From the IMG/VR virus record IMGVR_UViG_3300025401_000022, positions 16,309 through 80,308 of that record: DNA of 64,000 bases; one strand, given 5' to 3'. The position numbers and the translations under genes were made by a program. Shown here piece by piece: positions 1 through 7,056 of this stretch (positions are counted from its first letter, which is position 1; the number at the start of each line of letters is the position of its first letter). The DNA comes from a virus. The notes under the pieces are model-generated. The model was not told the origin of the DNA. It saw only the letters and a program-made list of their open reading frames with translations, and ran no database searches.

Positions 1-110
1 TCTGCATAATCCTTGATTGCTTTTTTGAATATAGCGTCCCAGTTATTCTCAAACTGCTCCTTTGGTACGCCTAGTGGGCGACGTGCATCGCCTTTGCCTC
101 CGTCTCTCAT
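1..110 (-). CDS. Small phage protein, 3' end cut by window edge
   Basis: The ATG at 110 is preceded by a good AGGAGA ribosome binding site, and 36 codons are readable before the window ends. The visible product starts MRDGGKGDARRP and is hydrophilic. Short proteins beginning MRDGGKGD are familiar as anonymous accessory genes in tailed phages. No function is assigned. It is the most downstream gene of the left minus-strand operon visible here. Confidence 0.6.
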   Translation of the reverse strand, partial: MRDGGKGDARRPLGVPKEQFENNWDAIFKKAIKDYA

Positions 111-111
111 A

Positions 112-375
112 CTATCTCCTAAACTGTGGTACTGGTTTACGTCTGCCAAATGTTTTGCGAACCTTTAACGCCCATATACTACCGTGTACTTTGTTGCGCC
201 AGCCTTGATGGGCACGGCGGATCTTTTGCATCTTAAAGCGAGCTTTAATACGCTTTGGCTTATTATAGTAGTCTTGAATAAGCCGCCGCTTTCCAGCGTC
301 ACCAAAGATGACGCCGAACAAGCTACGCTTAATGATGCGTGGAAATCTAAACTTCTTCATCTTGTGGTTTGCCAT
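112..375 (-). CDS. Small very basic protein
   Basis: The 87-residue product from the ATG at 375 is rich in Lys and Arg throughout (for example RFPRIIKRS, KPKRIKARFKMQKIRR and KTFGRRKPVPQFRR), which suggests nucleic-acid contact. An upstream in-frame start at 441 would overlap the preceding small gene almost entirely and is less likely. An internal ATG at 360 (MKKFRF) is an alternative. No family is recognised. It lies between the 49-residue gene at 347-496 and the partial gene at the window edge. Confidence 0.5.
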   Translation of the reverse strand: MANHKMKKFRFPRIIKRSLFGVIFGDAGKRRLIQDYYNKPKRIKARFKMQKIRRAHQGWRNKVHGSIWALKVRKTFGRRKPVPQFRR

Positions 376-496
376 TAAGCGCAAACTGTGCGTACTGCCA
401 CGCTGTATCGCGGACCTCTGAGGGGCTTGCCCCTCTGGCAATGAGGCCCATGGTGGCCGCGCAGGCCAGTGTGAATAGTTGCTCTTCTTGTGTCAT
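347..496 (-). CDS. Small hypothetical protein, 49 aa
   Basis: Its ATG (496-494) shares one base with the TAA of the primase-helicase gene (TAATG), so it is probably translationally coupled. The product starts MTQEEQLFTLACAATMGLIA and ends NGKPQDEEV. It looks like one amphipathic helix followed by an acidic tail. No family is recognised. The tight coupling to the primase is the main argument that it is real. Confidence 0.6.
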   Translation of the reverse strand: MTQEEQLFTLACAATMGLIARGASPSEVRDTAWQYAQFALNGKPQDEEV

Positions 497-2805
497 TAAA
501 ATATCTCTCCGTTGTCTAGTCTTTCAATACTGTCAATGTACCTCTGAGCCTTTGAGTTCAGTCGTACGCCCTTATAAATGTGCTGCCGCTGGCCACCGAT
601 GCGCGTGGAGTCCGATTCAACGTGGTGCTCCTGAATCGCCGCCAAGAATCTGCGCTTGAATGACAGCTCGTTGCCCGGCGTGATGCTCTTGTGCAGAGCC
701 CAGCGCTTGTAGCACGCGAAGATGTCGTCCTTGTTCACGGTGTACTCGGGGCCAATCTCGAGCACGTCGTCGATGAACGAGCCGATCGGATTACCAAGTT
801 CGCTCATCAGATCCAAGTACTCTCTGCCCGACTTAGGCTGGATAAAGTTGCCACCGCGTGCCAATCGTCTACGTTGCCCCTCGATCACCCAGTTAAAGAT
901 GCCCGAGAGCTCTGACCTGAGCTTAGATGATAGCGAGGTGTCTTCGTTGTTGTAGAACGACTTGCTCATCTTTAGCACCAGCATGCGCCCAGTGAGCGCG
1001 TTGGAGTTCTCAGTCAGCTGGAGTACCTCGTTGCTGTACACGATTATTCGTGTGGGTAGGTATCCGTTCCATGACTCCTTGTTCTTTCTATTAACTGTAA
1101 CAGTGTCGCCGCCAACAATTCTAAGGAGTTGGCTAACAACAGCACTACGGTTACGCTCAGGGGCACGGGCGTCTGTGAAAGAAGCGAGTAGCTTACCCAG
1201 CCAAGGTTGCAGACCAAAAGTATCACACAATTCCTCCAGTTGTGGTGCCACTGTATTGTGTTGGCCTAGTAGGTCAACGAGCACCTTGTTAATAGTTCCC
1301 TTGCCGCTACGCCTAGGACCGATCACGTTCAAAAACTTCTGCTCTGAGGTGTCCCCTGAGAGTATGTAGCCAAAGTACTCCTGCAGTAGGTCCTTGCTCT
1401 CTTGGTCCTCGCCCCACACGTCGTCCAAGAACTTCATCCACTGTGGGCAGTCCTTAGTGGGGTCGTACTCGAACGGCAGTGAGTTGTACGTGAAGAATCC
1501 CAGTGAGTGCGCAAACAGTACCAGCTGGTCCATCTGAAACAGTCCGTTGACCATGCTGATTAACTTCTCAGCTGGCGGGTTGGACTGCGCGTAACCGTCT
1601 AACCAAACTGGTGGCTTGGTGTTCGGGTCGTTGGCCAAGTGCACGATGGACTTGATCGCGTCAATCGCGGCGTTCACCACTGCAGGGTTGGCGTTGAACG
1701 GCACCAGCGCGCCCTTCTTGTCTAGCTTCTGACACTTGTCCAAGAACTTATACAGCTGGGAGCGCACCGTTGCCTCCTCGATGTTGGTGTAGTGCGTGCC
1801 GGTGTACACGAAGAACTCTTCGGCGTAGTGCACCAGCTTATAGCCATCTTCCACCGTGTACATCGATGACAAAAACTTCCTTGCGTGGTCTAGCGGGTTG
1901 GAGATCTCGAGCACGATCTCTCCGTTGGCCAGAGCCACCTGCAGCTTTTTTTGGTTCACCTTAAATATCAGGGAGCGCAACGTGATGCCCTGACCCTTAA
2001 AGCTGTTCCACTTCGTCGTGCATGAGTTGATGCCCGTCACGGTGTACTTGTTGGACTGCGCACTCCAGCGCTCCCACGCCTCTAGTGCCTCGACGTCCTT
2101 GTTAAACTGGTGGTGCAAAGCCATACCCACGTTCTTCCAGTCATCGTAGCCACAGTCAGGGTCCAGCTCTGAGAGTAGCTCCGTTTCAACGCGGAGCAAA
2201 TCCCAGCCCTCGACTGGCGGCGTGTAGTTTGCAAAGTCGTCATCTGACTGGCGCATTGCCCGTGGTGGTACGTGCGCAGTGAGGTCCTGAGGCTCGTTGG
2301 GCACGTCGCCTGCAATCTTGTGCCCCGTCATGGTGAAGTAACGGCTCTTAGGATACACCTCCAGCCCGATGGTGTGGTCAACGTGGGCCGAGTGCAGGTC
2401 TGCGCGGGTGAATATCTTGATGCCAGTACCGCTTGGTGACACCTCAACGTAGCCCTTCACGTTGTCCATGATGGACTGTGCTAGGTCGTTTAGATCACCG
2501 CTCTCAGGATCACGGCAATCGTCAATGTCAATGCCAATGAGGTTATCATCCCCAGTAAAAACGAATCCAATACCGTCAAAATTACCATTCTCGTATGCCT
2601 TCTGTGCCGTGAAAAAATCTGTCCAAGTTGCTGGGTTGGTTGATGAGGCAAACTTGCCAGTGCTCTGTACTGGGAGCTTGCTCCACTTTTGCGACTCACC
2701 GTCGCCGACTAGCGTGTACTTCCACAGGCAAAACCGTGGTATGCGCTTCAAGTCGCTCGGTATCGCATTAAAATCTACCTCTAATGCTGGCGGTTTTTGT
2801 AACAT
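496..2805 (-). CDS. Primase-helicase (AEP / PriCT_2 / SF3 helicase)
   Basis: This 769-residue protein looks like a combined replicative primase and helicase. The N-terminal part carries the AEP-type acidic motif GIDIDDC (D93, D95, D96) and a GTGIKIF stretch, as in bifunctional primase-polymerases. Residues about 215-275 (DDWKNVGMALHHQF, then KWNSF) match the PriCT_2 region. The C-terminal half is a D5/SF3 helicase with Walker A GPRRSGKGT near residue 500, a Walker B-like segment (LLASFTDARAP) and a sensor-like stretch RIIVYSNE. It has its own GCGTATTAGT promoter, with a predicted 18-nt leader carrying GAGGAG. The neighbouring origin-like block fits a role in initiating phage DNA replication. 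The AEP assignment rests on short motifs only. Confidence 0.85.
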   Translation of the reverse strand: MLQKPPALEVDFNAIPSDLKRIPRFCLWKYTLVGDGESQKWSKLPVQSTGKFASSTNPATWTDFFTAQKAYENGNFDGIGFVFTGDDNLIGIDIDDCRDPESGDLNDLAQSIMDNVKGYVEVSPSGTGIKIFTRADLHSAHVDHTIGLEVYPKSRYFTMTGHKIAGDVPNEPQDLTAHVPPRAMRQSDDDFANYTPPVEGWDLLRVETELLSELDPDCGYDDWKNVGMALHHQFNKDVEALEAWERWSAQSNKYTVTGINSCTTKWNSFKGQGITLRSLIFKVNQKKLQVALANGEIVLEISNPLDHARKFLSSMYTVEDGYKLVHYAEEFFVYTGTHYTNIEEATVRSQLYKFLDKCQKLDKKGALVPFNANPAVVNAAIDAIKSIVHLANDPNTKPPVWLDGYAQSNPPAEKLISMVNGLFQMDQLVLFAHSLGFFTYNSLPFEYDPTKDCPQWMKFLDDVWGEDQESKDLLQEYFGYILSGDTSEQKFLNVIGPRRSGKGTINKVLVDLLGQHNTVAPQLEELCDTFGLQPWLGKLLASFTDARAPERNRSAVVSQLLRIVGGDTVTVNRKNKESWNGYLPTRIIVYSNEVLQLTENSNALTGRMLVLKMSKSFYNNEDTSLSSKLRSELSGIFNWVIEGQRRRLARGGNFIQPKSGREYLDLMSELGNPIGSFIDDVLEIGPEYTVNKDDIFACYKRWALHKSITPGNELSFKRRFLAAIQEHHVESDSTRIGGQRQHIYKGVRLNSKAQRYIDSIERLDNGEIF

Positions 2806-2827
2806 GACTCTCCTCTTTTCTTGCCCT

Positions 2828-2838
2828 TACTAATACGC
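2828..2838 (-). promoter_or_regulatory. GCGTATTAGTA promoter copy, primase operon
   Basis: This is an exact copy of the phage-wide element, pointing at the primase-helicase. If TATTAG is the -10 hexamer, transcription would start near 2823, about 18 nt before the ATG. On the minus strand, a TTTCAT...TGAAA-type imperfect dyad lies about 20-30 bases upstream (near 2855-2872). A similar dyad precedes the copy at 54185. Confidence 0.75.
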
Positions 2839-2875
2839 AAATCGGCTGACCTGCGTTTCACATTATGAAATATTG

Positions 2876-3077
2876 AAAAATGCTGCACTGCATCCTGGAT
2901 TTGGATCCACCATACAAATGAGAATGATTCTTATTTGGTCTATACAAATCAATAACTTACGAGCTCGGATCCACAGTATCCATAGTATCCACCCTTTATT
3001 CAGGTTATTTTTTATTTTAAAAAAATAAAAAATAAATATCTGGAGTAAAAGTGAAAACTACTGTGGATACTGTGGAT
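2876..3077. repeat. Origin-like duplicated element, copy 1
   Basis: A 25-bp block (2876-2900) recurs exactly at 9956-9980, and GATCCACAGTATCCA (2968-2982) recurs at 10048-10062 with identical spacing. The element has a 15-bp perfect inverted repeat: GATCCACAGTATCCA at 2968 pairs with TGGATACTGTGGATC at 3064-3078. Between the arms lies an A/T-only stretch near 3008-3038 that could serve as an unwinding element. The iteron TACTGTGGAT resembles a degenerate DnaA box (TGTGGATAA). It lies next to the primase gene. An origin or replication-initiator site is inferred, not shown. Confidence 0.65.
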
Positions 3078-3109
3078 CGTACTCAAAATATCTATTGGAA
3101 TCAAGCACT

Positions 3110-3242
3110 TACCGTGCCACCCTTTGGCACCTGTATCCTGCCACTATCCTGCCACTTTTTAAAATCGGGCCATAGAGGCGTTTAAAATGACTGGGTAAGG
3201 GGGTAGCCTCACATAGCCCTAAAAAACGCCTCTATGAGGCTA
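3110..3242. other. Tandem TATCCTGCCAC units and competing inverted repeats
   Basis: TATCCTGCCAC occurs twice in direct tandem near 3134-3155. Next comes a 13-bp perfect inverted repeat, CATAGAGGCGTTT (3171-3183) with AAACGCCTCTATG (3224-3236), around a 40-nt loop. A second pair, TAGCCTCA (3204-3211) with TGAGGCTA (3235-3242), would exclude the first. The segment lies just downstream of the small-gene operon on the minus strand. It could be a terminator or attenuator for that operon, or part of the replication origin. Confidence 0.5.
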
Positions 3243-3512
3243 TAAACAGACTATGGTGCCGATGCTGGTCTTCGTGCACCTGACAATCGTGCCGTCAGGC
3301 ATCTGCACAACCTGAGCCAGCGCACTGGCGATGTGAAAGCCAAAGTACAGAATAAACGCCACGATGGCAATCCAGCCATACTTATTCCAGCGGTGGTACT
3401 GGCGCTCACGCTCTAAAAAGATAAAGCGCTCGGGTTTGCCGTAGTCTAGCTCAATCCCCCTGCAGTCGCAAACACTGCGCCCTTGGTTACAATTTCCTGA
3501 GCACCCCTTCAT
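3240..3512 (-). CDS. Small membrane protein with Cys-rich N-terminus
   Basis: The 90-residue product has five cysteines in its first 20 residues (MKGCSGNCNQGRSVCDCRG), a charged stretch, one clear transmembrane segment near residues 47-67, and a tail with two further cysteines. No family is recognised. It is the last gene of the early block and overlaps the gene upstream by 4 nt (ATGA), which indicates coupled translation. Confidence 0.6.
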   Translation of the reverse strand: MKGCSGNCNQGRSVCDCRGIELDYGKPERFIFLERERQYHRWNKYGWIAIVAFILYFGFHIASALAQVVQMPDGTIVRCTKTSIGTIVCL

Positions 3513-3706
3513 TTGTTCACCTCGTATCCTAAGTTGTCTTTAATAAATTTGTACGCCCACTTTCTAAACGCGATGCGGTTCTCGCTGGTCTGCTCCTCCC
3601 GCTCGTCCCACTTAGCCTCGACCAAGAAGTTACCCTCCAAGTCGTTGAACTCAATCGCGGTAATGTTGCCGTCCTTGTCATAAATATCCGTTGGTATTGC
3701 TTTCAT
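3509..3706 (-). CDS. Hypothetical protein, 65 aa
   Basis: This is a small acidic/basic protein (MKAIPTDIYDKDGNITAIEFNDL). The N-terminal half looks like beta strands and ends in FLVEAKWDEREEQTS, followed by a helical C-terminus. It overlaps both neighbours by 4 nt, in the ATGA pattern used throughout this operon. The ribosome binding site AAGGAGAT lies just before the ATG. No function can be named. Confidence 0.6.
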   Translation of the reverse strand: MKAIPTDIYDKDGNITAIEFNDLEGNFLVEAKWDEREEQTSENRIAFRKWAYKFIKDNLGYEVNK

Positions 3707-4038
3707 GTTATCTCCTTAATTAGTGGTGACTTATCCTTCCATGAGTCGGTGTCACCGTAGTCACCCCTAATCATGCTCATGCGCTCCTCTTTTCTAAACG
3801 CTGGCTCGATGGCCCACCATGCTAGGCTGGCCTCCTTGTACTCGACCCACGCGTCATTTTCTAAAAACATGGGATGGTTGAGCCCAGCCACGTCCACGGT
3901 GCACACCACGTCACTGGTGGGTTGCCACCCCTTGGCGTTCTTCCTGCGGTACTGCCCCAGCGAGACGTTGTCTCGGGCGCGGATAAAGCGTACGTATGCG
4001 CGGGTCTGTTCGTCTGTTAATTTAATCATCGTGTTCAT
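3703..4038 (-). CDS. Hypothetical protein, 111 aa
   Basis: The product (MNTMIKLTDEQTRAYVRFIRARDNV) is soluble and tryptophan-rich. It starts inside the last codons of the sigma gene, overlapping it by 17 nt, so the two are probably translated together. An internal ATG at 4029 is an alternative start. No family is recognised. Confidence 0.6.
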   Translation of the reverse strand: MNTMIKLTDEQTRAYVRFIRARDNVSLGQYRRKNAKGWQPTSDVVCTVDVAGLNHPMFLENDAWVEYKEASLAWWAIEPAFRKEERMSMIRGDYGDTDSWKDKSPLIKEIT

Positions 4039-4585
4039 CTTCCATCTTGTCTAATTGTAGGGCGTCTAATGACGTTGGTTCTTGCAACATATAAAACTTT
4101 AACTGGTTTACGCGCTTGGTTGTTTTCCCAAGCACCTTGGCCAGCTCCTGAACCGTTGGCGTTCGGCCTAGGGTCTGAGTCAGTGCACGCTCGGTGTACG
4201 TCATCTTGCGTATCTCTTCGCGCACCTTAATCGGTATGCGAACTAGGTTCTCCTCGTCGTCCTGCCCACGCTCTACCCCACGCAGGATAAACCGCTTGGC
4301 AAAGGTCGCGAACTTGGCGCCGTTCTTTGGCACCCACTGACGTGCCGCCTTGATGAGCGCCTCGTTGCCCATGCCAATCAAGTCCTCCTGAGGCGTGCGT
4401 GAGTGGTTCCACGCGGTCAGCTTGCGCACCGTGTACACCACAAAGCGCAGGTTGTGCGTCACTAGCCTGTCCAGTGCCTGCTCGTCACCTTGCTGAATGC
4501 GACGTGACAGCTCGTACTCCTCTGCCGAGTCCAGCACTGGTATGCCGTACAGTGACTGCAGGTAGTCAGTTAAAAAGTCGTTCAT
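4022..4585 (-). CDS. Phage sigma-70-family factor lacking region 4
   Basis: The 187-residue product resembles primary sigma factors: regions 1.2-2.1 at residues 1-60, region 2 at 64-106 (EDLIGMGNEALIKAARQW), region 3.0 at 115-122 (VRIPIKVRE, compare IRIPVHM) and region 3.1 at 123-173 (LGRTPTVQELAKVLGK). It stops there, so the finger and region 4, the -35 reader, are absent. In region 2.4 (KFATFAKRFILRGVER, 91-106) the positions equivalent to E. coli RpoD W433, W434, Q437 and T440 are R, F, R and E, which predicts altered -10 recognition. The start at 4585 is chosen because it overlaps the preceding stop (TAATG). It probably switches host RNA polymerase to the GCGTATTAGT promoters. Confidence 0.85.
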   Translation of the reverse strand: MNDFLTDYLQSLYGIPVLDSAEEYELSRRIQQGDEQALDRLVTHNLRFVVYTVRKLTAWNHSRTPQEDLIGMGNEALIKAARQWVPKNGAKFATFAKRFILRGVERGQDDEENLVRIPIKVREEIRKMTYTERALTQTLGRTPTVQELAKVLGKTTKRVNQLKFYMLQEPTSLDALQLDKMEDEHDD

Positions 4586-4839
4586 TATGAGTCCATCCAT
4601 ATAAGAGTTGTTGCCACGGCCGCGGCTATTAGCAATGGCCACAGCTGTGGAAAGAAAAAACACAACACAATAAATCCAGCCAGTGCCACCATGCCCCTAT
4701 AACCTATCTTGGCAAACAACACTGGAAAGCCCTTGTAAGCCACGTAAAGCAGTTGTGCCGCGGCTATTAGTAACGATACTCCGACGATAAATTGCACCTT
4801 GTGTCCTTTCGATGGTTTATGCCCGTGATGTCCGCTCAA
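4585..4839 (-). CDS. Small membrane protein, two to three TM segments
   Basis: The 84-residue product has a His-rich N-terminus (MSGHHGHKPSKGHK) and then hydrophobic segments near residues 15-35 and 47-80, ending TTLIWMDS. It precedes the sigma gene with a one-base stop/start overlap and overlaps the gene upstream by 4 nt. It is not recognisable as a holin or any named family. The lysis genes are elsewhere, at 31.1-32.6 kb. Confidence 0.6.
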   Translation of the reverse strand: MSGHHGHKPSKGHKVQFIVGVSLLIAAAQLLYVAYKGFPVLFAKIGYRGMVALAGFIVLCFFFPQLWPLLIAAAVATTLIWMDS

Positions 4840-5015
4840 AATGGTGCCTCCTGCAGTATGGCTACTGCGACTTGGTACGGGTTTGCTTTAGGCTCGCGCG
4901 GTAGTGTCACCAAGCTCATACCATTGGTTAGGTAGGGGGTAGCCTCCAGCTTTGATACAAACTTCCTGCAGGCCCCTCCAAACTCATCCATGAGGACGTA
5001 ACGATATTGGCTCAT
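4836..5015 (-). CDS. Hypothetical protein, 59 aa
   Basis: The ATG at 5015 (MSQYRYVLMDEFGG) overlaps the upstream gene by 4 nt and is preferred over an earlier in-frame start inside that gene. The product mixes beta-type and charged segments (YVLMDEFGGACRKFVSKLEA). No family is recognised. Confidence 0.55.
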   Translation of the reverse strand: MSQYRYVLMDEFGGACRKFVSKLEATPYLTNGMSLVTLPREPKANPYQVAVAILQEAPF

Positions 5016-5212
5016 GGTATGAATGCCTCGCGCTTGAGCTGGTTGCCCAGCTTGTCCTGCAAGTACATCACCACGTCCCACTCGCCGTCGTCGCGGCCGC
5101 GTGAGCGCTCCGCGTTGGTCAGCTTGTCAGCGTACCAGTAAAGCGCACGCTTGATAGCTAGGAACTCCTCCGCGTCGAGGTTTAACTCAAAGCGGTTAGT
5201 GTTGATCTTCAT
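5012..5212 (-). CDS. Hypothetical protein, 66 aa
   Basis: The product starts MKINTNRFELNLDAEEFLAIK and is predicted to be mainly helical, with Arg/Asp-rich stretches (ERSRGRDDGEW). It is coupled to both neighbours by 4-nt overlaps. No function is recognised. Confidence 0.6.
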   Translation of the reverse strand: MKINTNRFELNLDAEEFLAIKRALYWYADKLTNAERSRGRDDGEWDVVMYLQDKLGNQLKREAFIP

Positions 5213-5478
5213 GCTGACACCTTGCGCACGACGACTGCGTCCACTGCCTTAATTGCTGTGACCTTAGCCACAGTAGTCACGTCGCAAAACTCGCGAACTA
5301 ATTTAGGGTCAATGCTGGCTCGGTCGTAGTGTTGCACCTCGGCAATGAAGTCCATTCCTTGGTACTTACCTACACCGCGAGCAATGAGCTCAGCCTTGAG
5401 CTTACGAGCTGTAGATTCGAGCTCAGCGATCTGCTGGTTAATGATTCCTAAGTCGTCGATCATGTTATCTGTAATCAA
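5209..5478 (-). CDS. Hypothetical coiled-coil protein, 89 aa
   Basis: The TTG at 5478 has AGGAG 7 nt upstream, whereas the first ATG (5463) is too far from it, so the TTG start is preferred. Residues 10-32 (IINQQIAELESTARKLKAEL) form a short coiled coil, followed by a compact alpha/beta tail. This is loosely reminiscent of small phage host-nuclease-inhibitor-like proteins, but there is no firm match. Confidence 0.55.
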   Translation of the reverse strand: MITDNMIDDLGIINQQIAELESTARKLKAELIARGVGKYQGMDFIAEVQHYDRASIDPKLVREFCDVTTVAKVTAIKAVDAVVVRKVSA

Positions 5479-5506
5479 TTTAATTCTCCTTTGTGTGTTT
5501 TCTAAA

Positions 5507-5515
5507 ATTATACCA
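5507..5515 (-). promoter_or_regulatory. Extended -10 promoter candidate (TGGTATAAT)
   Basis: On the minus strand, TGGTATAAT is a perfect extended -10 box for a bacterial primary sigma factor. It lies at the end of the 5508-5753 gene, about 30 nt upstream of the next coding sequence. No convincing -35 is visible. It could boost the downstream part of the early block, which includes the sigma gene. Confidence 0.45.
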
Positions 5516-5753
5516 CGACTGATTCGTGCATTGTTTTGTTGATCTCGCGTATCAGGCTTGCGTCCTCAAACCACATAACGCGTGCGTACGTCCTGCGTGT
5601 TGGCTTGCGCGGTGTGCTTTCAGGCGCGTCGCCTGTGTGCACGAACAACGCGAAGGCGTAGCACGCCAGCTTGTCAGTCGCGCACTTGGTTGCGTGCACG
5701 CACCCGTCGCACGGCATTGGCTCATTTAAAAACTTTCTCATTTTAAAGTTCAT
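5508..5753 (-). CDS. Small Cys-containing protein
   Basis: The ATG at 5753 (MNFKMRKFLNEPMPCDGCVH) has AGGAG a few bases upstream. Cysteines in PCDGCVHATKC and DKLACYAF could bind one zinc or an iron-sulfur cluster. The C-terminal half is basic and then mixed. No family is recognised. The likely product is 81 residues. Confidence 0.6.
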   Translation of the reverse strand: MNFKMRKFLNEPMPCDGCVHATKCATDKLACYAFALFVHTGDAPESTPRKPTRRTYARVMWFEDASLIREINKTMHESVVV

Positions 5754-5757
5754 AGTA

Positions 5758-5952
5758 TTACTCCTGATTATCAAGTTGTTCTAGGTCTTCCTGCCACCAT
5801 GCCATCACGGTGCATATATCGCTCCACTCTGCGTCGTACTGGGGATCTTGACCCTCAGGTATGCAGTCCTCGCGATACGCCTCTAGGGCACGCCAAATCG
5901 CGCCAAATTGGCTGTCTCTGTCATTACTGGTTACTGGTTTAAATGTCGCCAT
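5758..5952 (-). CDS. Hypothetical protein, 64 aa
   Basis: This is a small acidic protein (MATFKPVTSNDRDSQFGAIW) with two predicted helices and several tryptophans. It overlaps the end of the preceding gene by 14 nt. No function can be named. Confidence 0.55.
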   Translation of the reverse strand: MATFKPVTSNDRDSQFGAIWRALEAYREDCIPEGQDPQYDAEWSDICTVMAWWQEDLEQLDNQE

Positions 5953-6139
5953 CTTGATCTCCTGTGTCCCAATTGCTTACTGCCACAAATACCTGCTGGA
6001 TGTCGCACTTTGGAAACTTCTCACGCGCGATACTTACAGCCTCATGCGCGTCCTGCGCCCAAAATTGATGCCAGTCATAGTGGCGTGGCTCTTCGTGTGT
6101 TGCCAGTTCAATTGCAAATACTTTAGTCTCGTAGCTCAT
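5939..6139 (-). CDS. Hypothetical protein, 66 aa
   Basis: The ATG at 6139 (MSYETKVFAIELATHEE) has GAGGAG at the right distance. A longer in-frame extension back to 6292 only shadows the neighbouring gene. The product has a beta-alpha layout with WHQFWAQDAHEAVSIAREKF, similar to small anonymous phage proteins. Confidence 0.6.
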   Translation of the reverse strand: MSYETKVFAIELATHEEPRHYDWHQFWAQDAHEAVSIAREKFPKCDIQQVFVAVSNWDTGDQDGDI

Positions 6140-6143
6140 GGTG

Positions 6144-6296
6144 TTACTCCTCATCAAATTCAAAGTTAATAGTTTGCTTGCAGTGCAGGCACTGCTCCAC
6201 ATATATGATGCCGTTGTCACTGACCGCCTCAGTCTGAGCCCCATCGTATGGGCAGGTGAACGGAGCGTCAGCGTCCGCGATAAACACGTCAATCAT
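6144..6296 (-). CDS. Small zinc-ribbon-like protein, 50 aa
   Basis: This short gene lies between the 66-residue gene and the 92-residue gene. Its ATG overlaps the upstream TGA (ATGA). The product has CPYDG near residues 15-19 and CLHCK at 36-40. That gives three cysteines and a histidine in a plausible zinc-binding arrangement. It ends INFEFDEE. No family name is given. Confidence 0.65.
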   Translation of the reverse strand: MIDVFIADADAPFTCPYDGAQTEAVSDNGIIYVEQCLHCKQTINFEFDEE

Positions 6297-6571
6297 TTTG
6301 GTCCTTTCTTGCTTTCTCTGAGCACGCGTAGATCTTCGCGATACTGCTCCTTGTTCTCTTCGTACTGGCGACGTGTCATCTCTACGCCACGCTCACCACT
6401 GATTGTAGTCGGATCGGGTCGGCACACTAAAATCATGTCGTCAGGTGACTCGACTGGTACCTCGTACACTGGCTCCCATGGCACGTCAGGTGCGCTGGGT
6501 TGTTTGGACCAAGTCCGTGACACGTAGCGTGCCTCGTCACGTGCCCTACAAATTGCGTTAAGTGATCTCAT
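6293..6571 (-). CDS. Hypothetical protein, 92 aa
   Basis: The product starts MRSLNAICRARDEARYVSRT, has a proline-rich middle (PSAPDVPWEPVYEVPVESP) and ends in a charged helix. It is coupled downstream by a 4-nt overlap. No family is recognised. Confidence 0.55.
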   Translation of the reverse strand: MRSLNAICRARDEARYVSRTWSKQPSAPDVPWEPVYEVPVESPDDMILVCRPDPTTISGERGVEMTRRQYEENKEQYREDLRVLRESKKGPK

Positions 6572-6572
6572 G

Positions 6573-6824
6573 TTAAGCCTCCCATACAGTTAGCTGGGCA
6601 GGGTTCTGCCATTCAGCGAATAAATTATACTTGCGCAGTGTCTCAGTAATCACTGGTGACACGCCGAACTCCCAGTCAGGGATCATGTGCCCGTCATAGT
6701 AGTCACAGAAGTCGTGACCGTCCTCAGCACTAATCCAAAAATTAGGCTGGTCGTCGTGGTACTCACGTACCGCTACGCCTTGTTTTTTGAGCGCGTTGAA
6801 CGCGTTGCGAAAAGCTCTTTTCAT
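6573..6824 (-). CDS. Hypothetical phage protein, 83 aa
   Basis: The product starts MKRAFRNAFNALKKQGVAVR and contains FWISAEDGHDFCDYYDG and a C-terminal LRKYNLFAEWQNPAQLTVW. The final segment recalls anonymous phage proteins with a KYGLxAEWxNPG ending, but no function is established. A 4-nt overlap couples it to the gene upstream. Confidence 0.6.
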   Translation of the reverse strand: MKRAFRNAFNALKKQGVAVREYHDDQPNFWISAEDGHDFCDYYDGHMIPDWEFGVSPVITETLRKYNLFAEWQNPAQLTVWEA

Positions 6825-7048
6825 ACTGCCTCCTGTTTCAGAAATAAATTATATAAACCATCTTTGACCTGAGCCAAAGTGTTGCGTACTACATTGGCTG
6901 AGCTCGAGAGCTCGACAGCCAACTCACTATCACCACGCGCATTGGCGCAGTCTGCGAGCTCAGTGAGCTCTTTAATATGCGCTCTGAGCGCATTTTCCAT
7001 CAACAACGCTTGGCGTTGTGTCAGGAATATATCAAAACCTTTTACCAT
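6821..7048 (-). CDS. Hypothetical helical protein, 75 aa
   Basis: The product is predicted to be almost entirely helical, with heptad-like hydrophobics (FLTQRQALLMENALRAHIKEL and LSSSANVVRNTLAQVKDGL), consistent with a small helical bundle or dimer. No family is recognised. Confidence 0.55.
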   Translation of the reverse strand: MVKGFDIFLTQRQALLMENALRAHIKELTELADCANARGDSELAVELSSSANVVRNTLAQVKDGLYNLFLKQEAV

Positions 7049-7056
7049 ACATCCTC

